DNA of 20,289 nucleotides, from positions 1 through 20,289 of the IMG/VR virus record IMGVR_UViG_3300046011_006455. One strand, written 5' to 3'. The translations under genes and the position numbers were made by a program. The notes beneath the pieces are model-generated. The model had not been told where the DNA came from and did not search any database. It was given only the letters and a program-made list of their open reading frames with translations. The stretch's first letter is position 1. Each line of letters begins with the position of its first letter. Shown in pieces: positions 6,216 through 13,334 of the stretch. Source of the DNA: a virus.

Positions 6216-6680
6216 TTATGCCGGTTCCGGCGCTCTTTCTTCCGTGGCTTGCTGTACCGCAACGCTGAACTGTTCCAGCGCCTTTCTAACGGGCCTATCC
6301 AGCCAGGCGGTTTGCCGGTTCCAATACGCAATGCGGTTTTTGATGTCGCGTAGCAGTTCGGCCTTTTGGTCCGCGTCATGCATCACGTCATAACTCAGCC
6401 GATAACCGCCACCGTCCTGTAGCCGGTCAGAGGGCAGGCTGACGAAAGCCCGTACCTCGGTATCAGGCCGCGACTCAATGACGATGCGACATTTCGCAAT
6501 CAGTGACCGTGCTTGCCATCGGCGGTAAGCAATCGCCGCCTCGCTGTCGTCCCAGGTGAAGTGCCTATGCAATGGGCTGTCTTCGGACTGTGCCGCTGCC
6601 AGTACCAAATCCACTGTCAACAGCCCTTCGTTTTCTTCCAGCAACTCAGTGAGTGCTTCTTTTTCCTGATCTAGTGCCAT
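6216..6680 (-). CDS. Conserved-type phage early protein, 154 aa
   Basis: The start is the ATG at 6680 (MALDQEKEALTELLEENEGL), preceded by GGAGAC. The frame stays open upstream for another 400 bases, but that part only reads through pentamer array C and is not coding. The protein is acidic and helical, with SPLHRHFTWDDSEAAIAYRRW (split here as SPLHRHFTWDD and SEAAIAYRRWQAR), then VRAFVSLPSDR and a C-terminal helical half. I recognise this arrangement from uncharacterised phage proteins near recombination genes, but know of no activity. Position between recT and the 224-aa gene suggests a role in recombination or replication. Confidence 0.75.
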   Translation of the reverse strand: MALDQEKEALTELLEENEGLLTVDLVLAAAQSEDSPLHRHFTWDDSEAAIAYRRWQARSLIAKCRIVIESRPDTEVRAFVSLPSDRLQDGGGYRLSYDVMHDADQKAELLRDIKNRIAYWNRQTAWLDRPVRKALEQFSVAVQQATEERAPEPA

Positions 6681-6700
6681 TGTTGTCTCCGTTGTTGATA

Positions 6701-7110
6701 ATCCATGCCTGCCTTGCCGCGCCAGTCCCGGCCTTGCCATGCCAGTCCCAGCCTTGCCTGCCTTGCATTGCCCCGCCCGGCCATGCCAAGCCTCGCCTTG
6801 CCTGCCAATCCAATTCGTGCCATACGACGCCTCACCTCGCCACGCCATTCGCCGCCTGCGGCTCCATATCCCTCCTTTCCGCTCCTGTGCGGGCCGAGCC
6901 ATGCCTGCCACTGCGGGCCGCTCCGCTCCGTGCGGTGCCATTCCTTTCCTGCCAATCCTTGCCTTACCAATCCCCGCCACAACTCGCCGCGCCTTGGGGT
7001 GGCCGTGCCTGCCTATCCTCTCCGTGCCGGACCTTTCCCAGCCGCTACTCTCCATGCCAGCCACGACAAACCTATCCAATCCTTACCTAGCGATGACACT
7101 CCATGCCTGC
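6701..7110. repeat. Pentamer array C, the longest
   Basis: About 400 bp, roughly 80 units, more degenerate in the middle (a GC-rich stretch around 6840-6950) but keeping a 5-base beat to the right end (CCTAT, CCAAT, CCTTA). It abuts the recT stop codon and ends about 20 bp before the start of the 154-aa gene. All six frames show repetitive Arg/Gly/Ala- or Pro/Cys/Ala-rich open stretches that are artefacts. Confidence 0.85.
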
Positions 7111-7941
7111 CTATTCAGCAGCCGTGATTTCTCCGGTTGCTTCGTCCACCGATTCCATCATTTCCGCCTGATCCACCACCACAAAATCACCATCCAGCAC
7201 CGAGGCCATGTTTTGATCTCCAAGCTCCGCCTGTCCGTCCAATGCAGCGGCGGTGGCAAACTCGATGGACAAGGGCAGGTATTTGGCCAAGCGGCGGATG
7301 ACGGTCTTGCGGCCCATTTCCGGGTAGTGGTCTTTCCAGGGTCCCCACTGGCCTCTCGATTGCGAGGCGCGCATGACGGCATCCACATCGGATCTCGGCA
7401 TCACCTCAAAGGCATGACCGCCGCCTTTCAGTTTGGCGATGGCATAGAACGCGATGATGTCGCCCCGGTCGCCAGTCATCGCGGGTTTGTGAGTGAGGGA
7501 TTCATGCAAGCCATAGCTGAACTCGAACTCATCAGCGGCGTGGACGGCATGGGCAGCGATGCTTTCGATCTGGCCGGAACGGCGGGCCAAGTCAATCAAT
7601 CCTTTGTATCCCGGAATAAACTGGGCGTCCGTGGTTCCGCTCTTGCGGTTCTTGTACGGCACCAAATAGGCATGGCCGAGTATGGTGTTCGGTTCCAAGC
7701 CCAACTGGCTGGACTGGATCACGGCACCCAGCAGGCTTTTCACACTGCACTCTTGCAAGGCAGGCGTGGTGCGAATGGCGTGCATAGCGATCTTCATCAG
7801 CCGTTCCGGGGTGACGTGCTTGGGTAGCACGGCGGCAATGGCCGATTTGTTGGCCTCAAAAAAAGCCGACACATTGCTGCCGCCCATCTTGTTGGCGGGT
7901 AGGCTGGATTGCTTGCGTAGTTCTGCGATATTCGCTGCCAT
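7111..7941 (-). CDS. recT: RecT-family single-strand annealing protein
   Basis: 276 aa, start ATG at 7941 with GGAG upstream. Typical RecT layout: FFEANKSAIAAVLPKHVTPERLMKIAMHAI (in parts, ~27-57), CSVKSLLGAVIQSSQLGLEPN, GHAYLVPY, QFIPGYKGLIDLARRSG and WKDHYPEMGRKTVIRRLAKYL (shortened here), and an acidic C-terminal tail. It anneals complementary ssDNA exposed by the partner exonuclease and acts in phage recombination in the cytoplasm. The RecE-type exonuclease is directly upstream, 11 bp away, as usual for RecET pairs. The longest pentamer array follows its stop codon. Confidence 0.95.
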   Translation of the reverse strand: MAANIAELRKQSSLPANKMGGSNVSAFFEANKSAIAAVLPKHVTPERLMKIAMHAIRTTPALQECSVKSLLGAVIQSSQLGLEPNTILGHAYLVPYKNRKSGTTDAQFIPGYKGLIDLARRSGQIESIAAHAVHAADEFEFSYGLHESLTHKPAMTGDRGDIIAFYAIAKLKGGGHAFEVMPRSDVDAVMRASQSRGQWGPWKDHYPEMGRKTVIRRLAKYLPLSIEFATAAALDGQAELGDQNMASVLDGDFVVVDQAEMMESVDEATGEITAAE

Positions 7942-7952
7942 GATGTTCTCCG

Positions 7953-8711
7953 TTAAATAAATGGAAGTTCAAGTGGTTGAATGGCCAGGTCATAGCCGGG
8001 GAAAGTGCCAGCCTCGGCGCATTGGTGGTATTGCCAAACGAGGCTGTTGTACTTGTCTTGGAAAGCCGCAAGCTGATCCACGCCCAACTCATACAAGGCC
8101 ACCAGATAGGGCGCGTTTTTCTCAACAGCCAGAAACACCATCGTTTCGATTTCCAGCCCATGCGCCTGCCAGCCGGTGCGGTAATGCACGTCCTGAATGC
8201 CATAGCCGAGCTTGGCAAATTGGCGCGCAAATTCACGCGGCCCTGCGTCTACCGTGGTTTTAACGTCAATCAGCGCATTCAGTCGGGGATTGACGGCATC
8301 GGCTCGCGCCTTGCACGGTAGGCCGGTGGCTTCATCGGTCCAGAAGGCGGATTGCTCAGTGATCGCACCCGTCAGCAATTCGCGGGCGGTTGGATTGGCC
8401 CAGACGGCATCGCGCATCCGGTGGGCCTGATCCATGTCAGTCAGCTTTACCAGTTCGCGGCCTTCGGCGGCTTCCTCGGCTTCAGCCCAGGCTTTGGTAC
8501 CGCGTCGGTCCACGCTGGTGGCCTGATAGCGCGTGTCGAGTTCGTCCGGCTCCAAGATGGCGCAATGAACCAGACTGCCCAGCACCATCGCGGCGGTTTC
8601 CTCGCGGCTGACATGGGCCAGCGCAGGCACTTTGGCGAAGGCCTTGAGGGTGGACGCATTCAGGGCAGGGCGGCTGAAGTAGTCTTCTGCCGGGATGTTT
8701 TCAATCGCCAT
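7953..8711 (-). CDS. RecE-type 5'-3' exonuclease (PD-(D/E)XK, DUF3799-like)
   Basis: 252 aa from the ATG at 8711, corresponding to the C-terminal nuclease part of RecE rather than the long E. coli protein. N-terminus PAEDYFSRPALNASTLKAF, then H49 in GSLVHCAILEP, D138 in KARADAV, and D149 and K151 in LIDVKTT, the metal-binding core; the helix following GYGIQDVHYRTG matches RecE/YqaJ-type nucleases. It would resect dsDNA ends to give 3' overhangs for RecT. It overlaps the upstream coiled-coil gene by 11 bp and lies next to recT. Confidence 0.9.
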   Translation of the reverse strand: MAIENIPAEDYFSRPALNASTLKAFAKVPALAHVSREETAAMVLGSLVHCAILEPDELDTRYQATSVDRRGTKAWAEAEEAAEGRELVKLTDMDQAHRMRDAVWANPTARELLTGAITEQSAFWTDEATGLPCKARADAVNPRLNALIDVKTTVDAGPREFARQFAKLGYGIQDVHYRTGWQAHGLEIETMVFLAVEKNAPYLVALYELGVDQLAAFQDKYNSLVWQYHQCAEAGTFPGYDLAIQPLELPFI

Positions 8712-8895
8712 GATTCAGTTCTCTTTCAATCTCCGCCTTTTCCGCCTGAAGCCGTCCGATGTGCGCTGCCAGATTGCTGCATTCGGTCTGCAACTCTTCC
8801 AGTTCCAGGCTGATCTGCTGATTGCGCCATTGCTTGTGGCGTTGTTCCAGGTCAGTCAGTCCGATCAGGTCGAGGAAGCGGTGCAGTGCGCTCAT
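8701..8895 (-). CDS. Small coiled-coil protein, 64 aa
   Basis: Start ATG at 8895, overlapping the upstream stop as ATGA. MSALHRFLDLIGL is followed by a long charged helix (EELQTECSNLAAHIGRLQAE and onward) with leucine heptads, a likely coiled coil. No family recognised. It sits just before the exonuclease gene and overlaps it by 11 bp, so it may partner the recombination proteins; this is inferred from position only. Confidence 0.6.
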   Translation of the reverse strand: MSALHRFLDLIGLTDLEQRHKQWRNQQISLELEELQTECSNLAAHIGRLQAEKAEIERELNHGD

Positions 8896-9077
8896 CGGTG
8901 CTGATGCCACTTGTAGGGAATGGCCAGGTAGCTGAAGAAGCCGGTCTTTTCGACGATGCGGTACGCCTTGCGGCCCTTGCGGATAATGTCGCCGTGAAAG
9001 CGTGGCTTCCACGACCAAATGGTGTAGGCAGGTTTGCCTTCTTTAAGGCGTAAGCCGTATAGGTCAATGACGCTCAT
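8892..9077 (-). CDS. Small basic phage protein, 61 aa
   Basis: Start ATG at 9077 behind a perfect AGGAGG; an in-frame ATG at 9113 is less likely. MSVIDLYGLRLKEGKPAYTI leads into a basic, aromatic-rich body (WSWKPRFHG, KGRKAYRI, SYLAIPYKWHQHR) that looks like a small beta protein. No family known to me. Coupled to the next gene by ATGA. Confidence 0.6.
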   Translation of the reverse strand: MSVIDLYGLRLKEGKPAYTIWSWKPRFHGDIIRKGRKAYRIVEKTGFFSYLAIPYKWHQHR

Positions 9078-9079
9078 GT

Positions 9080-9322
9080 TTAGTCCTCCTGTCGTTTCTT
9101 TTCTTGTTCCCAAGCCGCATCGACGGCCTTTTTCAGATCGCGGGCGGCTTCAGCGGCGGACCAGTTTTCTAGCGCGAACAAAATCTCCTCCACCGCATCC
9201 TCACCAATGCGCTCGGCATAGGTGTTCTCGGACTCCCACTCTTCGCGGGCGAGGTCTTCCGAATCGTCATAACGCGGGTCGCGTGGGTCGCCGCGATACG
9301 GGCCATAATCTGCATCAAACAT
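9080..9322 (-). CDS. Small acidic protein, 80 aa
   Basis: Starts MFDADYGPYRGDPRDPRYDD at 9322, with AGGTGA upstream; the ATG shares one base with the preceding stop (TGATG). Very acidic N-terminal half, then helices (AVEEILFALENWSAAEAARD). The charge and size recall small early inhibitor or DNA-mimic proteins, but no homology is claimed. Second gene of the leftward transcript. Confidence 0.6.
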   Translation of the reverse strand: MFDADYGPYRGDPRDPRYDDSEDLAREEWESENTYAERIGEDAVEEILFALENWSAAEAARDLKKAVDAAWEQEKKRQED

Positions 9323-9471
9323 CAGCGTTCACCTGCGCAGTGGGTACAGGCAACCGTCAAGGAATCCTTGTCAGTTGCCATCAACTTGGCGTCTTGTCCG
9401 TCGAGGTATCCGGCGAGCAGTAGGCCGATAGTGATGATGAGAAAGGCAAACTTTTCTGATGGTGTGGTCAT
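9322..9471 (-). CDS. Small single-span membrane protein, 49 aa, first gene of leftward operon
   Basis: ATG at 9471 after GGAG; the longer open frame to 9570 crosses the promoters and is rejected. MTTPSEKFAFLIITIGLLLA gives a short cytoplasmic end and one transmembrane helix, followed by a polar tail with CTHC near the C-terminus. As the first gene behind the leftward promoter it occupies the position of N in lambda, but it has no arginine-rich motif and is not an N-like antiterminator. Function unknown. Confidence 0.55.
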   Translation of the reverse strand: MTTPSEKFAFLIITIGLLLAGYLDGQDAKLMATDKDSLTVACTHCAGER

Positions 9472-9511
9472 CGTCTTCTCCGGTTGATGCCGTCTGTGCG
9501 GCGTTGGGAGA

Positions 9512-9540
9512 ATAATAAAACCAAGGTAATGACATGTCAA
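9512..9540 (-). promoter_or_regulatory. Leftward early promoter (pL-like)
   Basis: On the minus strand, TTGACA (9540-9535), 17-bp spacer, TATTAT (9517-9512): a near-consensus sigma-70 promoter. Transcription would begin near 9505, 34 bases before the first start codon. Operator copy 1 (9517-9530) lies in its spacer. Confidence 0.75.
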
Positions 9541-9552
9541 CACCAAGGTAAT
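9517..9552. promoter_or_regulatory. OL-like operator pair
   Basis: Two copies of a 14-mer ending ACCAAGGTAAT: AAAACCAAGGTAAT (9517-9530) and AACACCAAGGTAAT (9539-9552), 22 bp apart, two helical turns. The same motif occurs three times between cI and cro. Between the two copies lies the palindrome TGACATGTCA (9530-9539), formed by the two -35 boxes. Confidence 0.7.
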
Positions 9553-9557
9553 ATAAT
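9529..9557 (+). promoter_or_regulatory. Rightward promoter for the helicase-methyltransferase
   Basis: ATGACA (9529-9534), 17-bp spacer, perfect TATAAT (9552-9557). Operator copy 2 fills the spacer. Start near 9564; the gene starts at 9593 behind AAGGAGACAAGCG. Confidence 0.75.
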
Positions 9558-9592
9558 TTCTCCACGCCAATTCCGGCGCAAGGAGACAAGCG

Positions 9593-12193
9593 ATGAACTA
9601 CGAGGAATTTCTAAAGGCCAAGGTGCCGATGGCGGTGGAGGATCAGGAAACGACGCAGATGCCGGTGCATCCGATCCTGAAAGCGCATCAGGTGGATATT
9701 GTCCGGTGGGCGGTCAAGCGGGGCAGGGCGGCTATCTTTGCCAGTTTTGGCCTGGGCAAATCTGTCATGCAGATTGAAATAGTGAAGGCTTGCCTGAAGC
9801 AGACCGAAGGCGGCAAGGGCTTGATTGTGGCCCCGCTGGGCGTCCGTGGCGAGTTTCGTCGGGATGCCGCGATGCTGGGGGAATCCATCACCTTCATCCG
9901 CTCCACCGAAGAGGCGACCGGGCCGGGACTGTATATCACTAACTACGAAAGCGTCCGCGATGGCAAGTTGGACCCGCGAGCGTTTGAGGCAACTTCACTT
10001 GATGAAGCGGCTTGCCTACGTGGCTTTGGGGCCACCAAGACGTTCCGCGAGTTTATGCGGCTGTTTGAGGGCGTCCGCTATAAGTTCGTGGCCACGGCCA
10101 CGCCGAGTCCGAATGAGTTCATCGAGCTATTGGCCTATTCGGCCTATCTGGAAGTGATGGATGTCGGGGAAGCGAAGACTCGATTCTTTAAGCGCGACTC
10201 CACCAAGGCCGACCAGTTGACCATACACCCGCATAAGGAACGCGAGTTCTGGTTGTGGGTAGCATCCTGGGGCATATTTCTGCAACGACCGTCTGACTTG
10301 GGCCACGATGATACCGGCTACGCTTTGCCGCCGATGCTCGTCCATTATCACGAGGTAGAGGTAGACCAGTCCGAAGCGCATCCGAATCAATGGGGGCAGT
10401 TTCAGTTATTCCGGGAAGCGACTGGCGGCATTGTGGAAGCCGCACGGGAAAAACGCGAGACGCTGGACACCCGCGTGGCGGCTGTGGCCGATATTCTGGC
10501 CGATATGCGGAATCCTGATGGCACGCTTCAAGATCAGGTGGTGATTTGGTGTGACCTCAACGACGAGCAGAAGGCGCTGGAAAAGATGCTGAAAGAAGGC
10601 GGCTACAGCTTTTCCAGCCTCTACGGCAATCAACCTATCGACCTCCGCGAAACGCTACTGGATGACTGGCGTGAACGGCGGACGGCGGTCTTTCTTAGCA
10701 AGCCGGTCATGTACGGGGCCGGGATCAACATGCAGCAATGTCACACGATGATCTTTGCCGGGGTCGGCTACAAGTTTGCCGACTTCATCCAGGGCGTGCA
10801 TCGCGTTTACCGCTTTCTGCAAGCGCACCCGGTCAATCTGCATATCGTCCATGCCGAATCAGAACGGCAAGTGCTGCGCATCCTTCAAGACAAGTGGACT
10901 AGACATAATCAAACGGTGGACACCATGAGCGAAATCATTAAGGAATACGGATTAACCACGGCTGGCATGCGTGAAGCGTTGCAGAGGCAAATGGGCGTGG
11001 AACGGGTGGAAGTGACCGGCAAGGGCTGGACAGCGGTCAATAATGACTGCGTGATTGAGACGGGGCGCATGGCGGAAAACAGTGTCGATTTGATCCTCAC
11101 CAGCATCCCGTTTTCCACCCAGTACGAATACAGCCCGAGTTATCACGACTTTGGTCACACGGACTCCAATCAGCACTTCTTTGAGCAGATGGATTACCTG
11201 ACGCCAAACCTGTTGCGCGTATTGCAACCGGGGCGCATGGCAGCGATCCATGTCAAGGATCGGATTGTTCCCGGTGGTTTGACCGGGCTAGGATTCCAGA
11301 CGGTGTACCCGTTCCACATGGACACCATCAACCACTACACCAAGCACGGCTTCGCCTATATGGGCATGGTGACGATTGTCACCGATGTAGTGCGGGAAAA
11401 TAACCAGACCTATCGGCTCGGCTGGTCTGAACAATGCAAGGACGCAACAAAAATGGGCGTGGGAATGCCGGAATACCTGCTGCTGTTCCGCAAGCCGCCG
11501 ACCAGTAATGAAAACAGCTACTCCGACAAACCGGCCAAAAAGAGCAAGCCGAATTGTATTGATGACGATGGAAACGAGATCCCCTTCGACCTCTATAAGC
11601 CGATTAAACCCGGCACCGGCTACAGTCGCGCCCGATGGCAGTTAGACGCGCATGGCTTTCAGCGATCCAGTGGCGACCGGCTATTGATGCCGGAAGAGTT
11701 GAGCAACCTGGCACACGATGTCATCTTCAAGCTGTTCCGCGATTACAGCATGACGACCATCTATGACTATGAGCATCACGTGAAGATTGGCGAAAGCCTG
11801 GAAGGGGAGATGCGGCTCCCGACCTCTTTTATGCTGTTGCAGCCGCAATCGTCCAATGGGCATGTCTGGACCGATGTGACACGCATGCGAACCTTGAACG
11901 GCAACCAATACAGCAAGGGTCAGCAGATGCACTTATGCCCGATGCAGTTTGATATAGCCGACCGGGTGATTGATCGCTTGACCATGCCGGGTGAAACCGT
12001 GTTGGACCCTTTCGGTGGGCTGATGACAGTGCCTTACCGGGCCGTGCTGAAGGGCCGCAAGGGCTACGGGATCGAACTGAGTCCTAGCTATTTCTTTGAC
12101 GGGGTAGGCTACTGCAAGGCGGCTGAAGAGCAGATGGCGACTCCCTCGCTGTTTGATACCTTTGAGGATGAATCGGAGATGGAAGCGGCTTAA
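9593..12193 (+). CDS. SF2 helicase - DNA methyltransferase fusion
   Basis: 866 aa, AAGGAG before the ATG. Residues 1-450 are a superfamily-2 helicase: Walker A FGLGKS (52-57), DEAA box (137-140, in place of DEAD/DEAH), ATATPSP (167-173) and motif VI QGVHRVYRF (400-408). Residues ~475-850 are a beta-order N6-adenine/N4-cytosine methyltransferase: catalytic motif IV is TSIPFSTQYEYSP (503-515), with SIPF instead of (D/N/S)PP(Y/F), followed by the SAM-binding motif I VLDPFGGLMTVP (803-814). This large family is frequent in phages and mobile elements; I know no proven substrate. It may protect phage DNA from restriction as the helicase-methyltransferase DarB of P1 is thought to do, though homology to DarB is not shown. 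Expression is under the predicted OL-like operators. Confidence 0.9.
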   Translation: MNYEEFLKAKVPMAVEDQETTQMPVHPILKAHQVDIVRWAVKRGRAAIFASFGLGKSVMQIEIVKACLKQTEGGKGLIVAPLGVRGEFRRDAAMLGESITFIRSTEEATGPGLYITNYESVRDGKLDPRAFEATSLDEAACLRGFGATKTFREFMRLFEGVRYKFVATATPSPNEFIELLAYSAYLEVMDVGEAKTRFFKRDSTKADQLTIHPHKEREFWLWVASWGIFLQRPSDLGHDDTGYALPPMLVHYHEVEVDQSEAHPNQWGQFQLFREATGGIVEAAREKRETLDTRVAAVADILADMRNPDGTLQDQVVIWCDLNDEQKALEKMLKEGGYSFSSLYGNQPIDLRETLLDDWRERRTAVFLSKPVMYGAGINMQQCHTMIFAGVGYKFADFIQGVHRVYRFLQAHPVNLHIVHAESERQVLRILQDKWTRHNQTVDTMSEIIKEYGLTTAGMREALQRQMGVERVEVTGKGWTAVNNDCVIETGRMAENSVDLILTSIPFSTQYEYSPSYHDFGHTDSNQHFFEQMDYLTPNLLRVLQPGRMAAIHVKDRIVPGGLTGLGFQTVYPFHMDTINHYTKHGFAYMGMVTIVTDVVRENNQTYRLGWSEQCKDATKMGVGMPEYLLLFRKPPTSNENSYSDKPAKKSKPNCIDDDGNEIPFDLYKPIKPGTGYSRARWQLDAHGFQRSSGDRLLMPEELSNLAHDVIFKLFRDYSMTTIYDYEHHVKIGESLEGEMRLPTSFMLLQPQSSNGHVWTDVTRMRTLNGNQYSKGQQMHLCPMQFDIADRVIDRLTMPGETVLDPFGGLMTVPYRAVLKGRKGYGIELSPSYFFDGVGYCKAAEEQMATPSLFDTFEDESEMEAA

Positions 12194-12579
12194 CCTCTAT
12201 GAACCATCGCGTCGGTAATTGCTGACGCGATGATTTCAAGATCGGTGGCATTGGTTGAGGTGAGCGCATTCACTTCACCACCCGCAGCCCGAATGAACAG
12301 GTTGTATTTTGGCTGTTTTATTGTGCCACCTATGAGCCAGATGGCCCCGACCAACAACACAAAGAGTCCCAGCGGTTTGTTATTGCTTTGGATTGCGCCG
12401 ATCCCGTACATGATGGCCAAGGTAGCGCCGATCCAGGTCCGCTTTTGTTTTTCGCGTTTTACCTCAACGGATGTAATGCCTGACATTGCAAAAGTTTGGT
12501 TGCTAATGACCAAGCGGGCGCTGGTGACTCTTGCCACTTGTGAGTCAAAAAACACGGTTTCTTCTGGTGCTGCCTTCAT
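12190..12579 (-). CDS. DUF6232-type small membrane protein coupled to the repressor
   Basis: 129 aa. The ATG at 12579 overlaps the repressor stop (ATGA), so it is made with CI in the lysogen. An N-terminal beta part (ETVFFDSQVARVTSARLVIS, ITSVEVKREKQKR) is followed by two membrane helices (WIGATLAIMYGIGAI, and LGLFVLLVGAIWLIGG) and a cytoplasmic-looking tail (LFIRAAGGEVNAL...). This matches the DUF6232 style. Position equals that of rex in lambda, suggesting superinfection exclusion or lysogenic conversion; inference. Its TAA overlaps the TAA of the convergent 866-aa gene in TTAA. Confidence 0.75.
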   Translation of the reverse strand: MKAAPEETVFFDSQVARVTSARLVISNQTFAMSGITSVEVKREKQKRTWIGATLAIMYGIGAIQSNNKPLGLFVLLVGAIWLIGGTIKQPKYNLFIRAAGGEVNALTSTNATDLEIIASAITDAMVHRG

Positions 12580-13256
12580 ATAGGCGTCCAGTAAGACTTC
12601 ATTGAAATGCCGCCGACTGGATGAAACAGCTCCACCTCCTGGAGCGGGAAGGCATGCGGGGGATACGCTTCATTGATAGATAACAGGTGGATCATCCCGT
12701 CACGTTCGTAGAGGAATCGCTTTACCATCACGCGCCCATCCCTGTGCCTCACCAAAACATCATCACCGGGTATAGGGTTTCGATTTGGCTCCAGTATCAC
12801 AAACTCACCATCGCGTATTCGCGGCATCATGGATGCACCACGGCATCGCACTGCATAGGCGTTTGCGTCGCTGGATTCAAATTTGACAAAGCCATCGCCA
12901 TCGCCAACTGGCGCGTCTATCTCGGCCCAATAGCCGTCATCACCTAGCTGGGCCGTTCCTACCACCGGCACACGGTTCGGCTTTTTAGAAGTGACGGGGA
13001 CGCGAAGGCCAACATGAATGTTGTCGTAACCGCTTTCGTCCATACCTAAATACTTGGGAAAGTCCCCGGTCGCTAACCATTGCGGCTGCACCTTCAATGC
13101 AGCGGCAATCTCTAGCAACTTTCTTGATTGTTTGGCTTTGCCCGAACAGAGCTTGTGAATAGCGGACTGGCTTACGTTGGCCAATTTCGCTAATTCCTCT
13201 TGCGTAAGACTGAGTTCAGTCATCCGCACATTCATACGATCAGCAAGTGTGTTCAT
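12576..13256 (-). CDS. cI: CI-type repressor with S24/LexA-like self-cleavage domain
   Basis: 226 aa. N-terminal XRE helix-turn-helix at ~17-38 (SLTQEELAKLANVSQSAIHK). C-terminal S24 domain with Ser142 (CRGASMMPRI) and Lys179 (VMVKRF), 37 residues apart as in LexA. The expected cleavage region VVGTAQLGDDG (98-108) has no Ala-Gly pair, so the scissile bond is not the classical one. It would bind the 14-bp operators at 13269-13329 and 9517-9552 and be inactivated in the SOS response. The ATG at 13256 is preceded by CACCCGA without a Shine-Dalgarno sequence and lies at the predicted transcription start. Confidence 0.93.
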   Translation of the reverse strand: MNTLADRMNVRMTELSLTQEELAKLANVSQSAIHKLCSGKAKQSRKLLEIAAALKVQPQWLATGDFPKYLGMDESGYDNIHVGLRVPVTSKKPNRVPVVGTAQLGDDGYWAEIDAPVGDGDGFVKFESSDANAYAVRCRGASMMPRIRDGEFVILEPNRNPIPGDDVLVRHRDGRVMVKRFLYERDGMIHLLSINEAYPPHAFPLQEVELFHPVGGISMKSYWTPI

Positions 13257-13263
13257 TCGGGTG

Positions 13264-13293
13264 ACTCTATTACTTGAGTTATGGCCTGTCCAA
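13264..13293 (-). promoter_or_regulatory. Predicted pRM for cI
   Basis: Minus strand TTGGAC (13293-13288), 18-bp spacer, TAGAGT (13269-13264). Weak -10, as expected for a repressor-activated maintenance promoter. Counting seven bases from the -10 lands on the A of the cI start codon. Confidence 0.45.
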
Positions 13294-13329
13294 TGACCAA
13301 AGTCATTGACATCAGACTACCTTGGTAAT
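13269..13329. promoter_or_regulatory. OR-like operator triplet
   Basis: ATTACTTGAGTTAT (13269-13282), ATGACCAAAGTCAT (13293-13306, perfect arms) and ACTACCTTGGTAAT (13316-13329). Spacing is 24 and 23 bp, the classical OR1-OR3 arrangement. Shared pattern: A-N-N-A-C-Y, two variable bases, R-G-T-N-A-T. Confidence 0.8.
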
Positions 13330-13334
13330 AAAGT
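13306..13334 (+). promoter_or_regulatory. Predicted pR for cro
   Basis: Perfect TTGACA (13306-13311), 17-bp spacer, TAAAGT (13329-13334). Operator 2 touches the -35 and operator 3 fills the spacer. The start would be near 13341, within a few bases of the cro ATG at 13343. Confidence 0.65.

Noticed and set aside
5136-7110. CRISPR array
   Set aside because: The repeats are contiguous degenerate pentamers without spacers, and no Cas operon is present.
6653-7827. Plus-strand Pro/Ala/Cys-rich open frames of up to 362 codons
   Set aside because: They are complements of the pentamer array and of recT; no start signals, and low complexity explains their length.
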